Positions 46,417 to 54,993 of a stretch of DNA of 64,000 nt are shown in pieces (the first letter of the stretch is position 1; each line of letters opens with the position of its first letter). A program made the position numbers and the translations under genes. The DNA is from Kutzneria chonburiensis (GTDB taxonomy: Bacteria > Actinomycetota > Actinomycetes > Mycobacteriales > Pseudonocardiaceae). The notes under the pieces were generated by a model. The model saw only the letters and a program-made list of their open reading frames with translations. It made no database searches and was not told where the DNA came from. Location: contig NZ_CP097263.1 of assembly GCF_028622115.1 (NCBI RefSeq), positions 7,812,001 through 7,876,000 on the forward strand, in the 5' to 3' direction.

Positions 46417-47165
46417 CCGACTTCGACGGTCTGGCCGCGATAGTGACCGGCGGCGCGTCCGGCATCGGCCGCGCCACTGCGGAACTGCTGGCCGCCCGCG
46501 GCGCCCGCGTCGCGGCGCTTGACCTCAACCCCGACCAGGTGTCCGAGCCGCTGGTCGGAATCCGTTGCGACGTAACGGATGACGCCTCGGTGCGGGCGGC
46601 GGTGGCCGAGGCCGCCGAGCGCTTCGGCCGGCTCGACATCGTGATCAACAACGCCGGCATCGGGGCCCAGGGCGACGTCGCCGCCAACGACGACGCGCAG
46701 TGGCACCAGGTGCTGGACGTGAACGTGATCGGCATGGCCCGGGTCAGCCGGGCCGCGCTGCCGTGGCTGCGGCAGTCGCCGTCGGCCGCCATCGTCAACA
46801 CCTGCTCCATCGCCGCGTGGGCCGGGCTGCCGCAGCGCGCCCTGTACTCGGCGAGCAAGGGCGCGGTGTACGGGCTGACGCTCGCGATGGCCGCCGACCA
46901 CGTGCGGGAGGGCATCCGGGTCAACGCCGTCGCGCCCGGCACCGTGGACACACCCTGGGTCGGCCGGCTGCTCGACGCGGCGCCCGACCCCGCCGCCGAA
47001 CGGGCCGCGCTCCAGGCGCGCCAGCCGTCCGGGCGGCTCGTTTCCGCCGACGAGGTCGCGCATGCCGTGTGCTACCTCGCCAGCCCCCTGTCGGGATCGA
47101 CCGCCGGCACCGTGCTCGCGGTGGACGGCGGCATGTACGGCCTGCGCCTTCGGCCGCCGAGTTAG
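46413..47165 (+). CDS. SDR-family dehydrogenase, probable 2-keto-3-deoxy-L-fuconate dehydrogenase
   Basis: 250-residue classical short-chain dehydrogenase: TGGASGIG (12-19), D37 favouring NAD+, NNAG at 79-82, catalytic S132, Y145 and K149. In the fucose pathway an SDR oxidises 2-keto-3-deoxy-L-fuconate to the 2,4-diketo acid, the substrate of the FAH enzyme encoded first in this operon. GGAGG seven bases before ATG 46413. Confidence 0.88.
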   Translation: MTDFDGLAAIVTGGASGIGRATAELLAARGARVAALDLNPDQVSEPLVGIRCDVTDDASVRAAVAEAAERFGRLDIVINNAGIGAQGDVAANDDAQWHQVLDVNVIGMARVSRAALPWLRQSPSAAIVNTCSIAAWAGLPQRALYSASKGAVYGLTLAMAADHVREGIRVNAVAPGTVDTPWVGRLLDAAPDPAAERAALQARQPSGRLVSADEVAHAVCYLASPLSGSTAGTVLAVDGGMYGLRLRPPS

Positions 47166-47181
47166 AACGAAACGAGGAACG

Positions 47182-48225
47182 ATGGACAAGCGCAGCATCC
47201 TCACCGTGGCGGTGTGCGTAGCGCTCGCCGGCACGCTGGCCGCCTGCAACAGAGGCGACGCCACCAGCTCCGGCGACAGCTCCGGCGTCGGGCCGATCGG
47301 CATCGACTTCCCGCGCGCGGACTCGGACTTCTGGAACTCGTACAACAAGTACGTGCCCACGACGGCCAAGGACCTCGGCATCAACCTGATGGCCCCGACC
47401 AACTCGCAGAACGACGTCACCAAGCTGGTGGCCAACGTGCAGGCGCTGACCGCGCAGGGCGCCAAGGCGATCGTGATGGCCCCGCAGGACACCGGTGCCA
47501 TCGCCAGCACCATCGCCCAGCTCAACACCCAGAAGATCCCGGTCGTCACGGTCGACACCCGCCCCGACAAGGGCGGCGCCTACATGGTTGTCCGCGCGGA
47601 CAACAAGGCGTACGGCGAGAAGGCCTGCAAGTTCCTCGGTGACAAGCTCCAGGGCAAGGGCAAGATCGTCGAGTTCGAGGGCGACCTGTCCTCGATCAAC
47701 GGCCGGGACCGCTCGCAGGCCTTCGGCGACTGCATGAAGCAGAACTACCCGGGCATCACGGTGTTCGCCGAGCCGACGAACTGGGAGGGCGCCAAGGCGT
47801 CCGCCGCGCTGCAGACCGACCTGACCGCCAACCCGGACATCAACGGCATCTACATGCAGGCCGGCGGCGTGTTCCTGGCCCCGACGCTGCAACTGCTCAA
47901 GTCCACCGGGCACCTGATCCCGGCCGGCCAGCCCGGGCACATCTCGATCATCTCCAACGACGGCATCCCGCAGGAGTTCGACGCGATCCGGCAGGGGCAG
48001 ATCGACGCCACCGTGTCGCAGCCGGCCGACCTGTACGCCAAGTGGGCGCTGTTCTACGCCAAGGCCGCGGTCGAGGGCAAGACGTTCAAGCCCGGCGCGA
48101 CCGACCACAACAGCACGATCCTCGACGTCGGCAACGGCCAGCTGGAGGACCAGCTGCCGGCCCCGCTGGTGACCAAGGACAACGTGGACGACAAGAGCCT
48201 CTGGGGCAACCAGGTAGCGAAGTGA
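47182..48225 (+). CDS. Sugar ABC transporter substrate-binding lipoprotein, RbsB type
   Basis: 347 residues, lipobox LAAC with cysteine 22. Periplasmic-binding-protein-like fold of the ribose/galactose type: IDFPRADSDFWNSYNKYV, AKAIVMAPQDTGAIASTIAQ, VVTVDTRPDKGG and NGIYMQAGGVFLAP. Presumed to bind L-fucose or a fucosyl sugar from operon context. Its TGA shares the A of the ATPase start. Confidence 0.9.
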   Translation: MDKRSILTVAVCVALAGTLAACNRGDATSSGDSSGVGPIGIDFPRADSDFWNSYNKYVPTTAKDLGINLMAPTNSQNDVTKLVANVQALTAQGAKAIVMAPQDTGAIASTIAQLNTQKIPVVTVDTRPDKGGAYMVVRADNKAYGEKACKFLGDKLQGKGKIVEFEGDLSSINGRDRSQAFGDCMKQNYPGITVFAEPTNWEGAKASAALQTDLTANPDINGIYMQAGGVFLAPTLQLLKSTGHLIPAGQPGHISIISNDGIPQEFDAIRQGQIDATVSQPADLYAKWALFYAKAAVEGKTFKPGATDHNSTILDVGNGQLEDQLPAPLVTKDNVDDKSLWGNQVAK

Positions 48226-49721
48226 TGAACGCAGTCGAGGCCAGCAACATCACCAAACGGTTCGGGCAGACCGTCGCGCTCAACGATGTGCACATCACCG
48301 TCGCCGACGGTGAGACGCACGCGCTGGTCGGACGCAACGGCGCCGGCAAGTCCACCCTGGTCTCCATGCTGACCGGCCTGAACCGGCCGGACAGCGGGGA
48401 GATCACGTTCCGCGGCGAGCCGGCGCCGGCCCTGTCCGACCGTCAGGCGTGGCGGACCAAGGTGGCCTGCGTCTACCAGAAGTCCACCATCATCCCGACC
48501 CTGACCGTCGCCGAGAACCTGTTCATCAACCGGCAGAACCTCGACGGCGGACCGGTGATCAGCTGGTCCCGGCTGCGTCGCACCGCGGGCGATCTGTTGT
48601 CCGAGTACGGCGTGGACGTCGATCCGAACACCGATGCCGTCGACCTCACGGTCGAGCAGCGGCAGCTGGTGGAGATCGCGCGGGCGCTGTCCTTCGGGGC
48701 CAAGTTCATCATTCTCGACGAGCCGACCGCGCAGCTGGACGCGCCGGCCATCGAGCGGCTGTTCGAGCGGATGCGCTCGCTGCGGGCGGCCGGCGTGACC
48801 TTCCTGTTCATCTCCCACCACCTCCAGGAGATCTTCGAGATCTGCCAGACGGTGACGGTGTTCCGGGACGCCCGGCACATCGTCACCAGTCCGGTGGCCG
48901 ACCTGTCCAAGGACCAGTTGGTGGAGGCCATGACCGGTGAGGCGGTCGGCCTCGGCGCCGGCTCCAACCGGCCGGCGATCGCCGACGATTCCGTGCTGGA
49001 CGTTCAGGGTTTGGCTCTGGGCAAGCATTTCCGCGGCATCGACCTCTCGGTGCGCAAGGGCGAGGTTGTCGGCATCGCCGGCTCCGGCAGCAGCGGCAAG
49101 GTCGAGCTGGGCGAGGCTATTGTCGGGCTGCGCAAGGCCGACGCCGGAACCGTTGCCGTGCAAGGAAGGACGCTGAAGCCGGGCAGCGTGCCGGCGGCGC
49201 TGGCCGGCGGCGTCGGCTTCGTGCCGGAGGACCGGCACAAGGAGGGCTTCGTGCCCGGCATGAGCATCGGGGAGAACTCGACCTTCCCGATCACCAAGCG
49301 GCTGGGCCGGTTCGGCTTCATCTCCGGCCGGAAGCGGGCCGAGGTGGCCGAGAAGATGATCGCCGACCTTGACATCAAGACGTCCGGGCCGGACCAGGAC
49401 GTGGCCGACCTGTCCGGCGGCAACCAGCAGAAGGTCGTGATGGCGCGGGCGCTGTCCAGTGATCCGGCGCTGCTGGTGCTGATGGACCCCACGGCCGGCG
49501 TGGACGTGAAGTCCAAGGAGAACCTGCTGGACGCCGTCGACCGGGCGGCCGCCGGCGGCGCCGCGGTGCTGGTGATCTCGGACGAGCTGGACGACCTGCG
49601 GCCGTGCGACCGGGTGCTGGTGATGTTCCACGGCTCGGTGGCCGGCGAGTTCCCCGCCGGCTGGACCGACAACGAGCTGGTGAGTGTGATCGAAGGGATC
49701 GGGGAGAGCAGTGGTGAGTGA
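48225..49721 (+). CDS. Sugar ABC transporter ATP-binding protein, RbsA type (two NBDs)
   Basis: 498 residues with two ATPase domains. The first is intact: Walker A GRNGAGKST at 36-44, signature LTVEQRQLVEIARAL, Walker B FIILDEPTAQLD. The second is degenerate: the P-loop reads GSGSSGKVEL, and Walker B reads LLVLMDPTAGVD, where family members have LILDEPT, though LSGGNQQKVVMARAL is kept. A weak second site is common in RbsA proteins. Energises the fucose transporter. Confidence 0.93.
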   Translation: MNAVEASNITKRFGQTVALNDVHITVADGETHALVGRNGAGKSTLVSMLTGLNRPDSGEITFRGEPAPALSDRQAWRTKVACVYQKSTIIPTLTVAENLFINRQNLDGGPVISWSRLRRTAGDLLSEYGVDVDPNTDAVDLTVEQRQLVEIARALSFGAKFIILDEPTAQLDAPAIERLFERMRSLRAAGVTFLFISHHLQEIFEICQTVTVFRDARHIVTSPVADLSKDQLVEAMTGEAVGLGAGSNRPAIADDSVLDVQGLALGKHFRGIDLSVRKGEVVGIAGSGSSGKVELGEAIVGLRKADAGTVAVQGRTLKPGSVPAALAGGVGFVPEDRHKEGFVPGMSIGENSTFPITKRLGRFGFISGRKRAEVAEKMIADLDIKTSGPDQDVADLSGGNQQKVVMARALSSDPALLVLMDPTAGVDVKSKENLLDAVDRAAAGGAAVLVISDELDDLRPCDRVLVMFHGSVAGEFPAGWTDNELVSVIEGIGESSGE

Positions 49722-50718
49722 CGTGTCGACCCCGGTGGCGGCCGCCGCCCGGCCGCGATTGCAGGTGGCCCGGCTGCGCGATCTGGCGCTGCTGCCGGCG
49801 ATCGTGGTGCTGCTGATCGTCGGCTTCATCGCCAGCCCGATCTTCCTGACCACCGGCAACCTGCTCGACGTCGTGCAGCAGCAGTCGGAACTGGGCCTGG
49901 TCGTGCTCGGCGAGGCGCTGGTGCTGATCATCGGCAAGATGGACCTGTCGCTGGAGTCGACGCTGGGCTTCGCGCCCGCGCTGGCCATGGTGCTGGTGCT
50001 GCCGACGGCCGACCACGGGCTCGGCCTCGGGCTGCCGGAGTGGACCGCGCTGCCGGTCTGCCTGCTGGCCGGCGTGCTGGTCGGCGCCATCAACGCGTTC
50101 CTGGTGCTGCGGCTCCAGCTGTCCGGCTTCATCATCACGCTGGGCATGCTGATCACCGTTCGTGGTGTCCAGCAGGGCTTGACCGTCGGCCAGTCGCTGT
50201 CCGCCTCGGTGCCGTCGCTGGCCTATCTCGGCAACGCGACCTGGTTCGGCCTGCACGCGTCGATCTGGATCTTCCTGGTGGTGTTCGCGGTGGCCATCGT
50301 TTTTGTCGGCTACTTCCGGCACGGCCGTTCGCTCTACGCCATCGGTGGCAACGAGGCCGCGGCCAAGGCGGCCGGCATCCGTACCACCCGGGTGGCGGTG
50401 GTCGTGATCATCCTGGCCAGCGTCCTTGCCGCGCTGGCCGGCGCGATGATGTACGGCCGACTCGGCTCGGTCAGCGCCAGCCAGGGCAACGGCTGGATCT
50501 TCGACGCGTTCGCCGCGGCCGTGCTCGGCGGTGTCAGCCTCAACGGCGGCAAGGGCACCCTGTTCGGTGCGCTGTGCGGTGTGCTGTGCCTTGGGCTGGT
50601 GTTGAACATCCTCACGCTGGCGCACGCCAATCCGTACTGGTTCCTCGCGATCCGGGGTGCGATCATCCTCGGTGCGCTCGTCCTCGCGCGGCTGACGACC
50701 GGAAAGGCCCAGGACTAG
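49711..50718 (+). CDS. Sugar ABC transporter permease, RbsC type
   Basis: 335 residues, about eight to ten membrane segments, with the RbsC motifs GKMDLSLEST, GFIITLGMLITVRGVQQGLT, YAIGGNEAAAKAAGIRT and AAAVLGGVSLNGGKGT. Starts at GTG 49711 inside the ATPase gene (11-bp overlap) and its TAG shares a G with the next GTG. Completes the lipoprotein-ATPase-permease set. Confidence 0.93.
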   Translation: MVSDVSTPVAAAARPRLQVARLRDLALLPAIVVLLIVGFIASPIFLTTGNLLDVVQQQSELGLVVLGEALVLIIGKMDLSLESTLGFAPALAMVLVLPTADHGLGLGLPEWTALPVCLLAGVLVGAINAFLVLRLQLSGFIITLGMLITVRGVQQGLTVGQSLSASVPSLAYLGNATWFGLHASIWIFLVVFAVAIVFVGYFRHGRSLYAIGGNEAAAKAAGIRTTRVAVVVIILASVLAALAGAMMYGRLGSVSASQGNGWIFDAFAAAVLGGVSLNGGKGTLFGALCGVLCLGLVLNILTLAHANPYWFLAIRGAIILGALVLARLTTGKAQD

Positions 50719-51029
50719 TGGAGACCGTCGCCCTGCACACCCGGCTCAAGCCGGGGCGGGAGGCCGATTACGAGGCCGTGCATGCCGTGATCCCGACCGA
50801 GTTGGACGCCGCGCTACGCGAGGCCGGTGTCCACTCGTGGCGGATCTGGCGGTCCGGCCGGGACCTGTTCCACCTCGTCGAGGTCGATGACTACGCGCAC
50901 ATGCGGTCTTTCCTCGAGGAGCACCCGGCCAACGTGCCGTGGCAGGCCCGGATGGCCGAGCTGCTCGAGGTACAGGACGACTATTCCGGTGCCGAGCCGT
51001 CGGTGAACCTGGTCTGGGCTCTGCCGTGA
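50718..51029 (+). CDS. L-rhamnose/L-fucose mutarotase family (DUF718)
   Basis: 103 residues matching the RhaM/DUF718 fold: LHTRLKPGREADYEAVH, TELDAALREAGVHSWRIWRSG, LFHLVEVDDY and W in HPANVPWQARM. It interconverts sugar anomers; in this operon L-fucose is the likely substrate, feeding the beta-form to the dehydrogenase. GTG start overlaps the previous TAG by one base; GTGA overlap with the next gene. Confidence 0.88.
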   Translation: METVALHTRLKPGREADYEAVHAVIPTELDAALREAGVHSWRIWRSGRDLFHLVEVDDYAHMRSFLEEHPANVPWQARMAELLEVQDDYSGAEPSVNLVWALP

Positions 51030-51985
51030 TCTCCGGACTCGGCTTCGGCGGCGCGCCGATCGCGAACCTGTACACCGAGGTGTCCGACGAAGACGCCCGG
51101 GCCACCGTCGATGCCGCTTGGGACGCCGGTGTCCGCTACTTCGACACCGCTCCCCACTACGGCCTCGGTCTGTCGGAACGTCGTCTCGGCGCCGCGTTGG
51201 CCGATCGGCCCCGGTCCGAGTTCGTCATCTCCACCAAGGTCGGCCGCGTCCTCGAGCCCTTCGGCGGCGGAGGGCTCGATGACGCAGGCTTTCTCGTCCC
51301 CGCAACCCATCGCCGGGTGTGGGACTTCTCCGCCGACGGTGTCCGCCGGTCGCTCGACTCCTCGCTGGAGCGGCTCGGCGTCGACCATGTGGACATCGTC
51401 TACCTGCACGACCCCGACAACCATTGGGAGCAGGCTCTCACCGAGGGGCTGCCGGCGTTGCAGTCGTTGAAGGAGCAGGGTGTCATCCGCGCCATCGGCG
51501 TCGGCATGAACCAGTGGCAGATGCCCGAGCGCTTCATCCGTGAGTCCTCTTTGGACTACGTCATGCTCGCCGGCCGCTACACCTTGCTGGAGCAGGATTC
51601 CCTGGCCTCTTTCCTCCCGTTGTGCTTGGAGCGCAACGTTTCCGTAGTCGCGGTGGCCATCTTCAACTCGGGTCTGTTGGCCCGCCCCGAGGTCCCGACC
51701 GACGCCACCTACAACTACGCCGCCGCCCCGGCCGAGGTGATCGACCGCGCCCGGCGCATCGCCGACGTCTGCAAGCGGCACTCGGCCGTCCTTCCCCAGG
51801 CCGCCTTGCAGTTCCCCTTCGGCCACCCGGCGGTGAAAGCCATCGCCGTCGGTGCCCGCACCCCGTCGGAAATCACCGAGAACGCCCAGCTGCTGGCCGA
51901 CACCGTGCCGGGAGAACTGTGGGCGGATCTCAAGGCCGAGGGTTTGCTGGGTGCCGACGTGCCGACGCCGGGAGTGGCTTCATGA
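51026..51985 (+). CDS. Aldo/keto reductase, probable L-fucose (D-threo-aldose) 1-dehydrogenase
   Basis: 319 residues: GLGFGGAPIANLY at the N-terminus, catalytic D and Y in YFDTAPHYGLGLSERRLG, STKVGRVLEP, VDIVYLHDPDNHW and FPFGHPAVKAIAVGARTPSEI. This matches the D-threo-aldose 1-dehydrogenase subgroup, which oxidises L-fucose to L-fucono-lactone, the first oxidation of the pathway. Coupled by GTGA and ATGA overlaps to its neighbours. Confidence 0.88.
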   Translation: MISGLGFGGAPIANLYTEVSDEDARATVDAAWDAGVRYFDTAPHYGLGLSERRLGAALADRPRSEFVISTKVGRVLEPFGGGGLDDAGFLVPATHRRVWDFSADGVRRSLDSSLERLGVDHVDIVYLHDPDNHWEQALTEGLPALQSLKEQGVIRAIGVGMNQWQMPERFIRESSLDYVMLAGRYTLLEQDSLASFLPLCLERNVSVVAVAIFNSGLLARPEVPTDATYNYAAAPAEVIDRARRIADVCKRHSAVLPQAALQFPFGHPAVKAIAVGARTPSEITENAQLLADTVPGELWADLKAEGLLGADVPTPGVAS

Positions 51986-52833
51986 GGGTTGATTCGCACC
52001 ACCACATGTGGGACCTGGCGGTCCGGGACCAGCCGTGGACGGCTGCGCCGGAGGTCGCCGACGTGCTGCACCGGACGTTCACTTTGGACGACCTCACGCC
52101 GCTGAGCAGTGCGGCGGGGATCGACGCGAGCGTGCTGGTGCAGACGATCACGGTGCCGGAGGAGACGCCGGAATTCCTGGCGCTGGCGGAGGAGTCACCG
52201 CTGGTGCGGGCGGTGACGGGCTGGACGGACCTGACGGCCCCGGACGTGGCGGAAACGCTGACAATCCTGAAGGAAGGCCACGGCGGACGTTGGCTGAAGG
52301 GGATCCGCCACCAGGTGCAAGGGGAGCCGGACCCGAACTGGCTGACCCGAACCGACGTCCTCAACGGACTGAAAGCGGTGGGGGAGGCGGGCCTGGTCTA
52401 CGAACTGCTGACCTACCCGCACCAACTGCCGGCGGCCATCGAGGCGGCCAAGCAGCTCGACGGCACGAGCTTCGTGCTTGATCACTGCTCGAAGCCTCCG
52501 ATCACTACGGGTGAGCTGGAGCCCTGGGCGACGCGCGTCAAGGAGCTGGCTCAGCTGCCCAACGTGACGTGCAAGCTGTCGGGCCTGGTCACCGAGGCCA
52601 GCAAGGACTGGACGATCGCGGACCTGCGGCCGTACGTGGAGACGGTCATCGACGCGTTCGGACCTGAACGGCTGATGTTCGGCTCGGACTGGCCGGTGTG
52701 CCTGCTGCACGCCTCGTACGCGCAGGTCGTAGAGGCCACCGAGGAGCTACTCGGCGGCCTCTCGGAGACGGAGCAGGACGCGGTCTGGGGCGACACCGCG
52801 GCCCGCGTCTACGGGATCAAGCCAGGTCTTTGA
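51982..52833 (+). CDS. Amidohydrolase-family L-fuconolactone hydrolase
   Basis: 283 residues. Metal motif DSHHHMWD at 4-11, LDHCSKPP, and FGSDWPVC with the catalytic aspartate, as in L-fucono-1,5-lactonases and L-rhamnono-lactonases. It opens the lactone to L-fuconate, the substrate of the dehydratase. Last gene of the fucose operon; its end overlaps the convergent GntR gene by 17 bp. Confidence 0.9.
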   Translation: MRVDSHHHMWDLAVRDQPWTAAPEVADVLHRTFTLDDLTPLSSAAGIDASVLVQTITVPEETPEFLALAEESPLVRAVTGWTDLTAPDVAETLTILKEGHGGRWLKGIRHQVQGEPDPNWLTRTDVLNGLKAVGEAGLVYELLTYPHQLPAAIEAAKQLDGTSFVLDHCSKPPITTGELEPWATRVKELAQLPNVTCKLSGLVTEASKDWTIADLRPYVETVIDAFGPERLMFGSDWPVCLLHASYAQVVEATEELLGGLSETEQDAVWGDTAARVYGIKPGL

Positions 52834-53491
52834 GCCACTGCTCGACCCCGGCCACATGCACGGTCGACCACGACCGGGCCAGGTCGGGCTGCCGCGCGGC
52901 CAGCGCGTCGACGATCGCCCGGTGCTCGGCCACGGTCCGGTCCACGGCGCTGGCCTGCGTGATGCCCCGCCAGATTCGGACCCGAACGGTCGGCCCGGCC
53001 AGCGTGTCGAGCAGCTGGGCCAGATAGGCGTTGCCGCCGGCCTGCACGACGCGCCGGTGGAACTCCAGGTCGTGCTCGACCAGTTCCTCGACGGACTCGG
53101 CGGCGGCCGCGGCGTCGCACAGCTCACGCAGGGCGGCGACCTCGGCATCGTCGATGCGCTGCGCGGCCATGGCCGCGGCGGCGGGCTCCAGGATGCGCCG
53201 CACCTCCAGGACCTCCAGCAAGGAGTCCTCGCCGCGGTGCAGGTCCAGCACGAACGACAGCGCGCCGAGCAGGTCGTCGGCCCGCAGGCTGGACACGTAC
53301 GTGCCATCGCCCTGACGCACGTCCAACACCCTGACCAGCGACAACGCCTTCACGGCCTCGCGTAGCGAGTTCCGCGACAGGCCTAGGCGCTCGGCCAGGT
53401 CCGCCTCCCGGGGCAGCCGGTCGCCCGGCTTGAGCTCCCCGGAGACGATCATCTCCTTCACGCGCAGGATCGCGTCGTCGGTGACTGCCAC
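52817..53491 (-). CDS. GntR-family regulator, FadR/FCD subfamily
   Basis: 224 residues: winged helix with LPREADLAERLGLSRNSLREAVKALS (about 26-51) and an FCD ligand domain from about 80 with HDLEFHRRVVQAGGN and EHRAIVDALAARQ, which supply metal-binding histidines. FCD regulators usually sense sugar acids or organic acids, so control of the fucose operon by fuconate or its keto acid is a reasonable inference. Divergent from nagA. Confidence 0.9.
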   Translation of the reverse strand: MAVTDDAILRVKEMIVSGELKPGDRLPREADLAERLGLSRNSLREAVKALSLVRVLDVRQGDGTYVSSLRADDLLGALSFVLDLHRGEDSLLEVLEVRRILEPAAAAMAAQRIDDAEVAALRELCDAAAAAESVEELVEHDLEFHRRVVQAGGNAYLAQLLDTLAGPTVRVRIWRGITQASAVDRTVAEHRAIVDALAARQPDLARSWSTVHVAGVEQWLKDLA

Positions 53492-53499
53492 GACCGCCT

Positions 53500-53511
53500 C
53501 GAATCGATTCG
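53500..53511. promoter_or_regulatory. Palindrome upstream of the GntR gene
   Basis: Perfect 12-bp palindrome CGAATCGATTCG, 9-20 bp before GTG 53491. A possible autoregulatory operator. Confidence 0.35.
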
Positions 53512-53691
53512 CCAGACCTCGGATGTTTCCGCCTCCCAGTATGCGTCATGAGGGCCGAAACCGTGATCGTCGGGACGCCGTCGAGGTGCGCGCATCCGCC
53601 GAACGGAGTATCGTGTCAGAAACCGACCAGATTTATCTTCATATGGTGGATAATTGACTGGACGTTGGCCGCCACTGCCCGTACCGTCTAA

Positions 53692-53703
53692 TGGTCTGGA
53701 CCA
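53692..53703. promoter_or_regulatory. DasR-responsive element (dre) at nagA
   Basis: TGGTCTGGACCA is a perfect palindrome matching the dre core TGGTCTAGACCA except for one central base. It ends immediately before the ATG at 53704, so DasR bound here would block transcription of nagA. Confidence 0.88.
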
Positions 53704-54903
53704 ATGGAGGGCAATTTGGACGCCGTAGTCGCAGCGCCACGAGCACTCGTCGGCGGGGCCGTCACCGGCCCGGTCGCGGTGCGGATCCGGGGCGGCCGTT
53801 TTGTCGACGTCACCGAGGACCACGCCGGCGCGACCGAGGTGCTGACCAGCGGCATCCTGACCCCGGGCCTGGTCGACGTCCAGATCAACGGGGCCTTCGG
53901 CGTCGACTTCGCCGACGTGGACCCGGCCGCCATGCGCACGGTCGCCCAGTCCCTGCCCTCCACCGGCGTCACCCGCTTCCTCCCCACGCTGATCACCGCC
54001 CCGGTGCCGACCGTGCTGCGCCAGGCCCACGCGGTCGTCGCCGCCTCGGCCGCGCTGCCGACGACCGGCGTGGCCCGGCCGCTCGGCCTGCACCTGGAAG
54101 GCCCGTTCCTGTCCCCGGTGCGGCACGGCGTGCACGACGCCAGCGTGATGGTCCCGCCCGCGCCGGCCAATCTCGACCTCCTGCTGGCCGACGAGATCGT
54201 CGCCGCGGCCCTGAAGATCGTCACCATGGCCCCGGAGCTGCCCGGCGGCCTGGAGGCCGTACGCCGGCTCGTGGACGCCGGCGTGGTGGTGTCGGTCGGC
54301 CACAGCAACGCGACCGCCGCCCAGACCACCGAGGCCGCCGATGCCGGCGCGAGCATGGTCACCCACCTGTTCAACGCCCAGAGCCCGCTGACCCACCGCG
54401 AGCCCGGCGTGCCCGGTATCGCGCTGACCGACCCGCGCTTCACTCTTGGCCTGATCGCCGACCTCGCCCACGTCGCCGGCCCGATCTGCCGACTGGTCTT
54501 CGCCGCCGCCGGCCCGCGCGTCGCCCTCGTGACCGACGCCGTTGCCGCCGCCGGCATGCCGCCCGGCCGCTACCGCCTCGGCGGCGCCGACGTGCTGCTC
54601 ACCGAGGCCGGCGTGCCCCGCTCGCCCGACGGCACCATCGCCGGCAGCGCCCTCACGCTGGACCGCGCCGTCCGCAACATCGTCTCGCTCGGCGTGTCCG
54701 AACAGGACGCTCTCATCGCCGCCACCCGCACCCCGGCCGACGTCATCGGCGAGAAGTGGCTCGGCCGCATCGCCCCGGGCGCCGTCGCCGATCTCGTCTG
54801 GTGGGACGACGACCTGCGTCCGCGCAAGGTCTGGGTCGACGGTGAGGTCGCCTTCGACGCCGAGGTGGACGACTACGCGGAACTGGCCACTGCCGGCAAC
54901 TAA
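53704..54903 (+). CDS. nagA: N-acetylglucosamine-6-phosphate deacetylase
   Basis: About 399 residues. Converts GlcNAc-6-phosphate to glucosamine-6-phosphate. Amidohydrolase motifs: VDVQINGAFGVDF, HLEGPF with metal ligand E132, H200 (VGHSNA), H221 (THLFNA) and catalytic D278 (VTDAVAAAGM). Two starts are possible: ATG 53704, directly after the dre and with no room for a ribosome site, or TTG 53716, which has GGAGGG four bases upstream; I think TTG is the more likely start unless the mRNA is leaderless. Convergent with the SIS-domain gene across a long palindrome. Confidence 0.93.
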   Translation: MEGNLDAVVAAPRALVGGAVTGPVAVRIRGGRFVDVTEDHAGATEVLTSGILTPGLVDVQINGAFGVDFADVDPAAMRTVAQSLPSTGVTRFLPTLITAPVPTVLRQAHAVVAASAALPTTGVARPLGLHLEGPFLSPVRHGVHDASVMVPPAPANLDLLLADEIVAAALKIVTMAPELPGGLEAVRRLVDAGVVVSVGHSNATAAQTTEAADAGASMVTHLFNAQSPLTHREPGVPGIALTDPRFTLGLIADLAHVAGPICRLVFAAAGPRVALVTDAVAAAGMPPGRYRLGGADVLLTEAGVPRSPDGTIAGSALTLDRAVRNIVSLGVSEQDALIAATRTPADVIGEKWLGRIAPGAVADLVWWDDDLRPRKVWVDGEVAFDAEVDDYAELATAGN

Positions 54904-54986
54904 CCCCGCGAGTCCCGCTTAGCGTCACACCGAAAAGACGAATTGGTTTCGTCGTTTCGGTGTGACTGTGAGCGGGACTCGCGGGG
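54904..54986. repeat. Long imperfect palindrome between nagA and the SIS gene
   Basis: Outer arms of 16 bp (54904-54919 with 54971-54986, core GCGAGTCCCGCT) and inner arms of 19 bp with one mismatch (54924-54942 with 54948-54966), separated by a 4-base mismatch zone; loop TTGGT. It begins right after the nagA TAA and ends 7 bp before the convergent stop, so it probably terminates both. Confidence 0.85.
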
Positions 54987-54993
54987 GTTGTGG

